Shown: in pieces, positions 1 to 12,153 of the stretch
Layout: each line of letters begins with the position of its first letter
Numbering within the stretch: position 1 is the stretch's first letter
Origin: Podocnemis expansa
Taxonomy: Eukaryota > Chordata > Testudines > Podocnemididae
Length of the DNA stretch: 64,000 nucleotides
Assembly: GCA_007922195.1 (NCBI GenBank)
Contig: ML681989.1
Coordinates: 50,885,000-50,948,999 of the forward strand
Reading direction: 5' to 3'
Translations under genes and position numbers: made by a program
The notes under the pieces: generated by a model
The model's input: only the letters and a program-made list of their open reading frames with translations
Database searches by the model: none
What the model was told of the DNA's origin: nothing

Positions 1-377
1 ATGAAATTACAGTCCCGCCCCGAGTAGATGAGCCCTCATTGTGCTAGGGTATTGTAAATCTAAAGTTTTCTTGACACTCTGATCCCTATCCAAAGATCTT
101 CATAAACATCAGGAAAGAAAGCAGCTAAATGCTTACAAAAATGGAAAGAAAAGACTTAAAAATAGTGTTTATTTAAATAGTAGGTCCTCTCAGGAAATGA
201 AACTTTTTTTTAAAAAAATCACTTTCAAAGAACATTCAAACTGTAAAGTGCTCCTTTAACAGTTATGAGAGCTTTCTTAATAAAAATAGGATAGCATTTC
301 AGGTGTGGCACGGGTTACTCTTGTGTACGTCTCAGGAACAAGCTTAGGTCTGTTCAGAATGCAGACTTTGTTAGAAT

Positions 378-1258
378 TGGAACAGTGGCTCCCAACGTGT
401 GGGCTGTGGACCCCTGGGGGGCCACAGCATGGCTCCAGGGAGGCCAAGGACAGGCAGGGAGCTGGCCCTGGGTGCTGCCAGGGTCAGTGGAGACCCTGGC
501 TTCTGGCCAGCAGGGAGCTTCCCCCAGGTAGGGAGTTTTTAAAAGTCCTGCCTCCTGAGCATTCTTAGACCATGCTCAGGAGAGTAGCCTTAGGGAAGGC
601 CAGGTGCAGCAGCTCCTGCCAGGTAAAGGGAGCACGGGAGGAGGTGTTGGGGAGGTGTAGGGGGAACCAAGGAGGGGATTGGCATGCAGGGGGATATTCA
701 GGGGAAGGGGCAGGGACAGGGAGGATCCCCCTGAGCAGACAGCTGGGGCCAGGTTTTGCTGGGGGGGCTTGATCCCCCCAGTGGAGGCTCCCCGGAATGG
801 CCGGCCAGGGCCGCATTTTGCCGGTGGGGGCTTGATCCTCTGGCAGAGGCTCCCCAGAGTGGCCAGCCAGGACCACGTTTTGTTGGCAGGGGCTTGATTC
901 CCACAGCAGAAGATCCCTGGAGTGTCTGGCTAGGGCTGTGTTTTGCCCGTGGGGGTTTGATCCCCCTGGTGGAGGCTCCCTGGAGTGGCCGGCTGCGGCC
1001 AGGTTTTGCTGGCGGAGGCTTGATCCCCCCGGCGGAGCCTCCCTGGAGTGGCCAGCTGTGGCCGGGTTTTGTTGGCGGGGGCTCGATGCCCCCGGCGGAG
1101 GCTCCCCGGAGTGGCTGGCTGGGGCCGTGTTTTGCCGGCGGGGGCTCCCCTGGAAGCGGCCGTGCTGCTGAGATGAAAAAAAACCAGCCGAGGCGGCCGC
1201 AGACTTTTTTCTTAATGACAGGCGGCTCCCCAGCCTGCAAAAGGTTGGGAATCACTGG
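378..1258. mobile_element. hAT-like non-autonomous DNA transposon
   Basis: The ends CAGTGGCTCCCAAC (383-396) and GTTGGGAATCACTG (1244-1257) are inverted copies of each other with two differences, a hAT-type terminal repeat. The octamer GTTAGAAT occurs just outside at 370-377 and 1259-1266 and may be the target-site duplication, although five extra bases lie between the left octamer and the inverted repeat. The interior is GC-rich and largely a 63-bp minisatellite; no transposase frame is present. Confidence 0.7.
754..1150. repeat. 63-bp period GC-rich minisatellite (about 6 copies)
   Basis: The word TTTTG recurs at 754, 816, 878, 941, 1004, 1067 and 1130, a spacing of 62-63 bp. Each unit contains a GGCTTGATCCCCC-like block followed by GGAGGCTCCC and GAGTGGCCGGC-like blocks. 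The period is a multiple of three, which explains overlapping long open frames on both strands here; these are not genes. Confidence 0.9.
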
Positions 1259-2246
1259 GTTAGAATATTGAGAAGAAATATCATGAAGTTTGTAGGTGCC
1301 ATTAAAATTGTAGTTGGCAAATGAGGAACAGCATATTCAGAATGAAAAGTATTTAGATATTTTAAGCAATTGAGCTAGCTAATTTTCAGATGATTTACAG
1401 TGTATTAAGACTAGGAGCAACGAGAGAACTGTATCAATGAGGGTGATTTTTTGAAGGTGCAGTCAGTGTGGCACACTTTTGCTAATAAGTGAGCTGCGAT
1501 GTAACTACTAGATATTGTTTTAAATTAGTCTATGAATATTAACATGGGATGCTTTCTACTTGATCCTAGGGCTTGTTAGGATTGACAGTGTCATTCCAAA
1601 GTTCCATTGCTGTCTGCTCATGGTCATCCTCTGCATTGTTGTTTTGTTATACAGCAGTCAGAAGTGTATTAGATGTCTTACAAAAATATATCGGTATGTT
1701 TTTGGTCTTGTATGGTTTCCCAGTGCTCCATACTGCTGGATAGATTGAGATTTTCATTTATAGTCTAGAATAATATCTCTTGAGCTGTAGGCAATTTTCA
1801 TAAATTACTCTACACAGTTAAAATGTTATAGTAATATTTCAGTTATAATAGCAGTATTGCTACAAGATAAGCAAATACATGCCCACCCACCCTGCCATAT
1901 ATCTCATTCCAACCCCAAATACATGATAGGGGAGATGGTGGGTTTTTTAGTATTTCTGGAAGGTTAAGAAATCTGGGCTTCGTCAGATCTAAGATGGAGG
2001 AAGGGAATAGCACTCAATGGGCTTTGTAAAGATTATTCTGCCAGCAGCCCCCATGTGTCTCTAATAAGAGGATTTCGTTATCAGGATCTCTGCTGATTTT
2101 AACTGGCAGTCCTAAAGAGAGAAAGTCTTGGGTAACAATATCCTAAGCTTTTTTGGCATTAGCCATTAAAACCAACACCTTTAATTCCATCTGAAAATCT
2201 GATGACAGCCAGGGTCAGTTTTGGAGCACTTATTCAGGGCGCACCG

Positions 2247-2268
2247 CCCCCCCCCCCTTTTTTTTTTT
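2247..2268. repeat. Homopolymer C11-T11 tract
   Basis: A run of 11 C is followed directly by 11 T, about 300 bases upstream of the 5'UTR exon. Confidence 0.95.
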
Positions 2269-2566
2269 CCAAAGGCATACTTCTGCTTGACGGGTGGGCA
2301 GCTTCGTTCTGGACAGATCGGTTTCTGAATAGTCGTGATGTTAATCCTCACATAGCCTTACTGTAGTCAGACTATATTATGCATGTTACTTTTTGTCAAG
2401 AATGAGTAAATGTTCAATTATGTTAACTGGTAAGGAGTATTACACTATGAAATAAGAGCAAGTTTTCTTACTTCATTGAAGTTATATTTGATGTGATATT
2501 TTTGTTTCCTCCCAGATGTGGTTTTAAAATATTGTATGTATAATTGTAATATTGTTTTTCTTTCAG

Positions 2567-2724
2567 GTTATGCAATGGTCTCTGCAAGATGGCTTGTTCT
2601 TGAGTTGGAGCTTTTTAAGGCAGACATATGCTGGTACTTCAACTTTATTAAGCGGACTATAATTTCTTCTCTTAAGACAACTACATAAGCAGACAAAATT
2701 GCAAAGATCTGCCCTGTGTCGAGT
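2567..2724 (+). other. USP9X: 5'UTR portion of the first coding exon of USP9X
   Basis: The stretch lies between the acceptor ending at 2566 and the start codon at 2725. It contains several upstream ATGs, including one at 2570 (30 codons, stop ending 2662) and one at 2575 in another frame (37 codons, stop ending 2688). The true start is chosen because the frame from 2725 gives the known USP9X N-terminus and splices in phase to the next exon. The upstream boundary rests on the splice-site consensus only. Confidence 0.8.
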
Positions 2725-2820
2725 ATGACAGCCACGACCCGTGGCTCTCCAGTAGGAGGGAATGATAGCCAGGGCCAGGCTCCTGATGGACAGTCACAGC
2801 CTCCCCTCCAGCAGAATCAG
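2725..2820 (+). CDS. USP9X: USP9X coding exon 1 (aa 1-32)
   Basis: Encodes [15 protein letters not shown], then a Gln/Pro-rich stretch ending LQQNQ. It ends with CAG before the donor GTATGA, in phase 0. The peptide is low complexity and probably disordered, as in other vertebrate USP9X proteins. Confidence 0.96.
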
Positions 2821-5800
2821 GTATGATGCTAACACTGTTAGTAAAACTGTTGTGTAAGATAAGGAGTTCTTCAGTGTAAGATAACATTTCCAGCTAATTC
2901 TTGAAAAATCTATTTAAGGTATAATTTTGTATCTCATTGAAGCAGGCTTGGGCCTGGTTTGTACTACTTTGAAAGATGATTGGTTAGTCACTATGAACAA
3001 ATGCCTCAGTTTGATGATAGGAGGCAGTGTGCTGCCTTTTTGATAACGTATCATGATGGTGAAGGAAGTTGCTGTTTCAAGTATCTTTACTTTGGGAAAG
3101 AAGTCTGCTTCCCTGGATGTCAGATATTTCTTCAGCATTGCATCTGACTCATCTATGTCAGATTCATAAAGCTATGTTATGTGGTGTCAGCTTGATGTTC
3201 AGCACTGTGAAACATTTTAACCTCTTCCCATTCTAGAGAAAGATCTATATGTGCTTTAATTCACTTAAAATTAATATCTTAGTGCAGTGGTCTCCAAACT
3301 TATTACCCCATGGCCTTTTTGTGATGTCTGAGCCCCTGCAGCTTGGTCTGGGTTTTGGGGAGAGGGAGTGACTGGGCAGTGGGGCTAGAACAGGATGGTG
3401 CTCCCTACTTGTCCCTATGGGGACTGACCTGAGCCTTGCTGCACCCCTCCCCATGAACGTTCCTCAGTGCCCCATGGGGGCTTATGCCCCACAGTCTGGG
3501 GACCTTTCACCAAATGCAATTGCACTGGTAGTAGGAATGATTGGAAATTTTAGGAAGAGAAGTTGGATGGGATAAGGCAAGAGATCTGCTCTTAATTTGG
3601 TTTGTCAGCCATGGCAGCAGTGACTAAAATATCTGATGACAAAACAGTGAATATGAAGTGTTGTTAATTAGAAGAAATCCAACTAAAATATTACTTTCAT
3701 AATTGCATCCTTGATGGTACTCTCACCATAGTGACAAAGACTTGAATAGTTTGAATCCTCTTGTCACCCATAGATATGGTTACCTGCAACCTGGAGCAAA
3801 TGAATAGGTTAATGCACAAAAATTTTTACTACACAACATTCTTGTAAAAATAGCACAAATATAAATTATTCTGAGTTTTTCTTTAAGAAAGTTGTATTTT
3901 GTCCAATCTGCAATTTTATGATTCAGCATTTGTGATGAGAAGTTAAATAGTAAAAGTGAGAAGTGGTGGAAGAGAGAAATCAGCATGTGAAATTTGGGAA
4001 TGCTTCCTGCGGTGTTAGTTAAGTTACTGAAAAGCCTTATAAACCAGAATTTGTCACCTTGTGTCGGGTCTGAAGCTGTTAATACATAGCTGATTTTGGT
4101 ATCCAAATTTCACGCAGCTAAGTGCTGAAGGTAATAGAAGGTTAAATTTAAAATTGATAAGATTCTGTGTGTGGTAAATTATGTAATAAAATGGTACTTA
4201 GAAAGCTGGTATACAAAAATGGCATTGAGAGAGTTCAGGCACGAAACAGTTAGATTTTTATAAAATGAAGTTTTCTAAACAAATAGAACTATTAAGGCTG
4301 TTTTCATTTACATTTAATGGAATGTCAACATCTCTAAGTGTTTGCAACCCAGATATTGTAGTATAGTGCAGAGTGAAATCATTCTACTGTTTGTGAATGC
4401 ACAGTGAAATGCAAAAAAATTAGTAGTAAATGGAAAAAAAAACTCTTTTTAGTTCATGATCCAACGTGATATTACATCATATAGGAAAGGCAGCATTGTT
4501 CTACTAATCCTTTTGCTATATTGCCCTTTCTTTAGATTGAAAGCTCTATGAAACAGTGATGGTCTATTTGTATATAGTCTGTTTAAGCATAATCGGACCC
4601 TGACTCTGATGGAGGCCTTTGAATGCTAGACTAATACAAACATTTTAAATAAAGAATTACTGCCTGGTTAAAATTTAAAGTAATTAAATATTTGCTGTGT
4701 GGTTTTCATTTGAATGAGTTTTAAAGTTTTCTGATTTAAGGAATGAAACTACATACATGTTATATGAAGGTTGAAATTCTAATTGCATAAGAGTTAGGAA
4801 ACTCCAAAGTTCAAGCGAAAGTGCAGTGATGTGTTTTTAAAAAAAAAAAAAAAAAAAAAAAAATCTAATCAGTATGTTTTAACAGTTACTAAAGCAGTTA
4901 GCCTGAGATTAGGCCCCTCAATCCATATTTAGGCATTTAATTAAAGACCAAGTGAGAACAGCAAGAGGATCTGAGGAGGGATGCCAACTCAAGCCTGGTT
5001 TGTCGTCTACATAATGTTTGTTGTGTTGGTAAAGCAGGGTGGAGAGAGAATTTTTTTAAAGTTAATTTACACTGGATTTTATTGAAATTAAACTTTTTTT
5101 ACATAATAAGCCTGTGTAAAATTAAATTTGAAGCTGATAAACTACTGAGTCCTAACTTAGTATAATGTATTAAAATTTTTTAAATACAAACAATTCTGAA
5201 TGAATGAGCCCTTGCCAATTTTCATAAGTTAAAAGGTGTGGCTTTTAAAATTATGTATAACATTTTGGGGACGACATCTTAACTTTGGATTCAACTCAAG
5301 TTTTTTAAATATTAGAATGTTCTATATTCTCTTAGGTACATTATTTTTAGCCTTCATAGTGCAGCGAATGCTGCTGCTTTTTTCCCAGATGTAAGTATGT
5401 TATTTTTGTTGTGTGGAAAAGCTTTTGCCTGCATTACTTTTGGTTTCAGTTTAGCTAGCAACTACAACAAGAATATTTTCTTCATTTAGATTAGCTCATT
5501 CAAAGTTGAAGAACAGTTGAAAGAACAAACTTTTTTTTTTCTTTCAGTCTGAATAAAATAACAAATAGGAGAGGATGACATCTAATTCTAAAACTTGAGT
5601 GTACAGGGACAGATTTTTAGTGGTCTTTAAACGCTTAGTTGTCTTCAGGAATCCATGATGACAGAGTCCATCAGTTTGCTAACTACAGTTAATACTTTAG
5701 TTTAATAAATCTGTTTAAAATAGAAAACCTATTTTGTTGGGATTTAAAGTTTCAGCACATTTAAGATGGTTTTAACTAATAAAAATAAAATATAAAAAAA

Positions 5801-7333
5801 TAATTTATCTTAAGATGGCGAATTAGGAGTAAAAGGTACTCAGTAAATAAGCAATGCATTCTTTATGAACATATTAAAAATATAAAAATTAAGAATATAA
5901 ATAAATACTTTGAGCTATATAATCGCTTAAATACATATATAATGTAGTATACCTTTCTGCTTAGCAAAAGTGAGTACCAAATTTAGTGTAAAGCATTGTT
6001 TCTCAAACTTCAGTGGACCATGGAGCACTTAAAGGTATTAATTACTTTATATGGAACACCTAATGAAAATATTCTCCAAAAAAGTTGGTAACAGTGGCAG
6101 GAGATTTAAAATGCCCCAGCAGCAGCAAAGCTTCAGATCATTAATTAGTGTCTTCCACCATGCTCCTGGAAGCTGTGTTGTGGCTGGAGCATTTTAAATT
6201 GCTCTTTCTCACCTCTCCACTCAGCCCCACTCCACTCCCCAACTGGGAGGAGTCTGGGCGGATCACAGAAGATCGGCACTATGTCTGCGGAGCACCAGTG
6301 TTCCACAGAACACTGGTTGAGAAACGCTGGACTGTTAAAGGCTTTGTTTAGTTACAAATCAACGTGTCGGAATGGTTGTACCAGTTAGTGAGAATTCATC
6401 TCTTTTTTTGGAGTGTAACTAAAGTACAGATTTAAAAACAAGATGAAAGTAAATTTTAAATCACCATTTCATCCTTGGTTTAAATCCTGATTAAAATTGA
6501 TGATTTATAATTTCATTGCTTTGTTTGAGGCAAATGCTGCAAGAAGGAAAGGTGTGAACATTAAGTTCATATGTGCTCACTTCAGCAAGTACATTTGTTG
6601 GTGCATAGTAAAGACATTGTTATCTGGAGCTTGTGAACTGTAGAAGATGGAATAAAAATAGTCAAGTTAAAAGAAGATGAAGGTTCAGTTGGGAAGTACC
6701 AGACTCCCACCAGAGGGGGCAGGATGTAATCAACATAGACGGGGTTTTAGTGTTTCCTGAACTAATTTGACCACAGAACACTTTTGGGCTTGGAATATAT
6801 TGACGGAACCCATACATGCAGGTCGGGGGCAGGGGGAGGTGTATGGGGATTTGTACAGAGAACTTGCTGCATGTATTGCTCAAAAATTGGTTTAAAAGAG
6901 TTAGGAGGAAAAATATTGCTAGCATCAAAATTCTTTCACAACTATTCACACTGCACAGTATGGCTTTAGTAAGCTCTTCATGAACAGAGGAAGACTTCTG
7001 CACTCCATGTCTAATTCGTTTTATCAACTGACTGTGATCCATCTAACAAGGAGAACACAACCAGGGCATAAAATTCATAGTGGGAATGCTTGCCAGCTAT
7101 CACTGATTGTAGGTCTTGCTTCAGTACAAGTCAGCAATTTTAGCTGTATGCAATACAGTCTACTTTTCATGCACCAAGTCAACATGCTCTTTCAGGCAGG
7201 CTCCTGACTGGTGATGGCTTGTGTGGACTCTTATCAAGCAAGGCATGTACAGCTGGGTCTTTGGAATATGCATGGTTTTCAGCGATCTTACGCTTGATAA
7301 ATATAGAAATGAGGAAATCTCTGAGAGAGAGAG

Positions 7334-7373
<40 letters not shown>

Positions 7374-10300
7374 TAGGAGCAAAATTTATATTGAACTATC
7401 ATTTTGTATGTATTGGCTGTTGCCTTTTGTCCTGAATACAGGAGGTGATATATTGCCTCCCAGCTTTGTAGTTTGCACTGCTCCAGCTGGCAGTTCCTAC
7501 GTTCAAGACTCTGAACATTCATGCACCTCATTCCCAGTAAACATAACCCTTCTTAAAATGGGGTACCTGATCTCTCTCCAGTCATCCCAAATAAACTACT
7601 TCCCTTCTTTTTATGCATCCTTTGAAGTCCTGCGCTCTGCACAGAGAGCACTCTTCCCTTTCGCTAAGCCACTTTTTCACATAAACGATTTCCAGAGCCC
7701 TCATTTTGACCTTTTCAAGAAGAAATAGAAAGTTGGTCCCTGAGAACAAAATCATGGGCCAACTTTGTTATGAATGACAGGTTTTTTCCATCTTCAGGAA
7801 ACTAGTTTTTAGACTTCTTGAATAGTAAAGAAAATATTTAGTGGGACTAAAATAACTTTAAGAAATTGTAGAATCTTTAATGTTCAATTTGTAGTAATTT
7901 TTTAAAAAGATTGTTTACACTTTATTGACATTCTCAGTTTGCTTTCATAATTGAAATTTAAATGGGGGGGAAAGAAGCAAAGTATAAATGATCTGCATCT
8001 ACTACTGTGTCTGAGAAATAGGTTGAATATTGTGCATACAGTATTTAATATAAATATTTAAAATGTTTTTAATTCAGACTTCCTCACCTGATTCTTCCAA
8101 TGAGAATTCCCCAGCTACCCCTCCTGATGAACAGGGTCAAGGGGATGCCCCACCCCAACTTGAAGATGAGGAGCCTGCTTTTCCACACACAGACCTGGCA
8201 AAGTTGGATGACATGATCAACAGGTATTTTAAACCTGGTGCACTTTTCCTAATCATGGGGGTTACATGTAAAATAACAGTGCAAAGTTTCTAGATCTATC
8301 ATTGTTCATGTGTTAGAGGTTATATTTGGGGATTAGGGGAGAATAATGAAAGAGGTGGATGGGGAGAGCTGAGACGGATCCTTGACTTTTTGTCCCCAGC
8401 CTTGCTGGGGCCCCTGCTGCCTCCTCCTGAGTCTCACCACCCCACATCTCATTGCTGGCCCCCTGCCTCATTCTTGCTGGGGCCCTCACCCTGTATGCCT
8501 CCCCATTCACCCCCGGCTTCTCCCGGCCTGGCCACTTCTGCCCTGTCTGGGCACATGTATAAAGTGTGCCGGCAAGCGGCTGGGAGATTTAAGACAGCCA
8601 GCCAGGCTGGACTTACCTAGCCCAGCCCCAGCTCTTGGAATCCACCCTGCTGCAGTGTGGGGCCCTGGGTTGATGTCCATCCAGCACTCTCTTCCCCATA
8701 CCTACCATCAACTATGGAGATGGGGATTGGTGTGTCTTTTCTAAAGTTGAGTCCTACGTAGTGGGTTAAACATAAATTTTTCACTTTTATGCCATGCTAA
8801 GAGCATAACGAAGGGGAAGATGAATTTCAGGTTCTTTTCAGAAACCTAATTAAAATGCAGTACTTTTTTAAAAATTCAGACCTCGATGGGTTGTTCCTGT
8901 GTTGCCAAAAGGGGAGTTAGAAGTTCTTCTAGAAGCTGCTATTGATCTTAGTAAAAAAGGTAAGTTGAAAATCCAATGATTATTTACTAGAAAAATGTGT
9001 AGATCTTACTCCTTAAAGGTCTTTTTTTGGTCCCTTCTGGAACTTTATTTCTTTAATATAAACAGATCCAAGGCTCCAAAATCCTGGACTAGAATGAAAA
9101 GCTGTGTAGAGCTTTTCAAAACAACATATACGGGAGTTTTGTGCCTTGACAAAAGCACCAGGAGATACTGGTCCATGACTACAAAAGAGGTTTTGTTGAT
9201 CCTTTTAAAACGTGTTTTCTGTGTTTACTTGTATATCAGACCTGATCAGATCTGTTTTCCGGATAGATACTTAAAGGTTTAATTTATTTTTTTCTCAGAA
9301 TATTTTTGACAAACCTTGCTAAAATATTTCTTTAAAATCTAGGTTTAGACACTTTATGCCAAATCCGTGTTCTAATATTCTCCAGTTAGGAACAGTGTGA
9401 CCCAAAATGGTTAGAATGATATAGTTAGATGACAGTTTTGTCTTGTCTAACTTATTTGGGATTGGAACTATTCCTCCCTCAATTTTGTGTTCTCTGTATT
9501 TAACATATTGTGTTAGGTCAGAAAGACAAATGTCTCTCTAACGCTTTTGGAAAAATAGTCTCATCTCTCAGCCTCTCAAAGTAATCTTTCCAGGCCCTGT
9601 AGATGAAAAAATCTGTAAAGTCACAGAGAAGGTATTTGGTGAATTAAGGTACCTTAAAGGAAGAATAGTATTGTTTTAAATAGATTTCTATTGAAATATA
9701 GAACAACTATCAAGGGTATTCTCCATTGCAATAAAAGTCTCTCATGGCACTGAGTCTCATAGCTGGGATCAGCTGATTTGAGCTCAGCCTGCAGTGTAGA
9801 GAAGATTACAATGCATGTGCTTAGGCTCAAACCCAAGCCCTGTGGCACTCCCCACTCACTGGGTCTCAAAACCTGGGTCCCAGCCAGAGGCATCCTGGCA
9901 CATGGGGCACATGCCCCAAGGCCTAGCGCCAGTGCTCTGAATGTCTGGGGCAGTCCCTGCTTCTCCTATCCCTGTCCCTGGCTGGAGATCTGGAGCCCCA
10001 CTGGCAGTGGTGACACCTGCCTCTCCCAGCCCCGTCCCAGGCTGGGCTGCCTGCTGTGATGCCTGTCACTCTCAGCTGGGTCCCTGGCTGGAAATTGAGG
10101 CTGGGCCCCCTGCGGTGGTGTCCGCCTCTCCAGGCCTCAGGGGTCTGGGGCCAGGTTGGTGGTGGCAGGAGCCCAAGGCTGGATCAGGCCTGGCTGGAGA
10201 ATCAGCGCTATGGGGTGCGGGGCCTGTGTCCCAGGTCTTTCCCTGGGGCAGTGATCCTGCTGGTCCCAGTCTGAATCTAAATATCTGCATTGCATTTTTA

Positions 10301-12122
10301 TACCTCTGAATTAGTAGAGCTCGAATTAGCAGACTCAACTCTAGCTCTGCCACTGCAGTGTGTCCTTTATTGTAAGGAGCAAAAGCAGGATGTGACTTGC
10401 ACATCTTACCATGCAGTTGATCTATTCTACAGACCTCAGTTACCATTGACTTTTGGTAGACATGGACGTGCTTGGTTGCTGTCTTCAGGTTAGCGTAGAT
10501 GATCATAGGATTAGAAGGGACCTCATGAGGTTGTCTAGTCCATCCCCCTGCCAAAAAAGCAGGACCACTCTCACTAAGTTTATCCCAGCCAGGGTTTTGC
10601 TTAACTGAGCTTTTAAATCTTCAAAGATGGAGATTCCACCACCTCGCTAGGTAGCCCATTCCAATGCTTTACCACCCTCCTAGTAAGAACATTTTTCCTA
10701 ATATCTAACCTTGACCTCCCCAGCTGCAACTTGAAACCATTGCTCCTTGTTTTGTCCTCTGTTACTACTAAGAACAGCCGAGCTCCATCCTCCTTGGAGC
10801 ACCCCTTCAAGTAGTTGAAGATTGCTATCATATGCCTCTGTCTTCTCTTCTGCAGGCTGCATAAGCCTAGTTCCTTCAGTCTCTCTTCGTAAGTCTTGTA
10901 CTACAACCCCTTGATCTTTTTTTGTTGCTCTCCACTGAACTCCTAATTTGTCCACATCCTGTCTGTAGTGGGGAGCCCAAAACCAGACAGTATTCCAGAT
11001 GCAGCTTCACCAGTGTGGAATAGATGGGAGCAATCACATCCCTTGATCTGCTGGCAACACTTCTACTGATGCAGCTGAGTGTACCATTGGCCTTTTTGGC
11101 AGCAAGACCACACTGTTGACTCATATCCAACTTCCCGTCCACCATGATCCCCAGGTCCCTTCCTACAGTGCTGCTACTTAGCTGATTAGTCCCCAGCCTA
11201 TAGCAGTGCATGGGGTTTTTCTGTCCCATGTGCGGGACTTTGCACTTCTCCTTGTTGAACCTCATGAGATTTTTATTGGCCCACTGCTCCAGTTCGTCAA
11301 GGTCTCGCTACCTCCAGCATGTCTACCGTTTTCTTCCAGCATGGTGTCATCCGCAAACTTACTGAGTGTGCAATCTATCCCATCACCCAGATGATTAATG
11401 AAATTGTTGAACAGAACTGGCCCCAGGACCAACCCCTGGGGCATACCACTCGTTACTGGTTGCCAGCTAGACATGGAGCCATTGATTCCTACTCAGTGAA
11501 ACCATTGATCTAGCTAGTTTTCTATCCACCTGACAGTCCACACACCCAGCCAATGCTTCCTTAACTTCCCCATGAGAATGCTGTGGGAAACGGTATCAAA
11601 AACCTTGCTAAAGTCATGTCAGCAGCTCTTCCCACATCCACAAATCCAGTCATCTTATCATAGAAGGCAATGAGGTTGGTCAGGCACGATTTACCCTTGT
11701 TGAATCCATGCTGTCTATTCCTGATCACTCTTTATTTTCCTCCAAGTGTTTCAGGATGGATTCTTTGAGAACCTGCTCCATAATTTTTCCAGGGATTGAA
11801 GGAAGCTGACAGGTCTGTAATTGTCTGGATCCTCCTTTTTCCTCTTGAAGCTAGGCACTATATTTGCTTTTTTCCAGTCCTCCAGCACCACCCCCGTTTG
11901 CCATGAGTTTTCAAAGATGATGGCCAGCGGTACTGCTATCTTTTCAGCCAACTCCCTCAGCACCCTTGGGTGTAGTTCGTCCGGCCCCATGGACTTGTGC
12001 ACATCCAGCTTCTTTAAGTAGTCCCTAACCTGACCTTCCATCACCAAGGGCCTCTCTTCTTCTCTCCAATCTGCCATAGCCAGTGTAGTGGGCTGAGAGC
12101 TGGCCCTCCCTGTGAAAACTGA

Positions 12123-12153
<31 letters not shown>

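Larger units (their letters stand above)
1..2566 (+). other. Intron preceding the first coding exon of USP9X (5' part outside window)
   Basis: The sequence ends at a pyrimidine-rich acceptor (TTTTTCTTTCAG) at 2555-2566. It holds a hAT-like element with a minisatellite (378-1258) and a C11/T11 tract at 2247-2268. I see nothing recognisable in 1-377, 1259-2246 and 2269-2550, which look like ordinary AT-rich intron. No promoter or CpG island typical of a USP9X exon 1 is visible, so the transcription start probably lies upstream of the window. Confidence 0.8.
2821..8077 (+). other. USP9X intron (5.3 kb)
   Basis: Recognised content: a hAT-like MITE at 3285-3510, a poly-A run at 4839-4863, a hAT MITE at 5994-6330 and a GA microsatellite at 7322-7371. 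The remainder (2821-3284, 3511-5993, 6331-7321, 7372-8077) is AT-rich intron in which I see no gene or recognisable repeat. Confidence 0.8.

Noticed and set aside
698..1255. Open frames of 171 and 185 codons on opposite strands
   Set aside because: Both arise from the 63-bp tandem array; its length divisible by three keeps frames open.
7322..7371. CRISPR-like or satellite array
   Set aside because: It is a plain dinucleotide microsatellite, and no spaced repeats occur anywhere in the window.
10072..10554. 160-codon minus-strand frame
   Set aside because: It crosses the junction between a GC-rich insert and the CR1 3' end, so it is not a gene.
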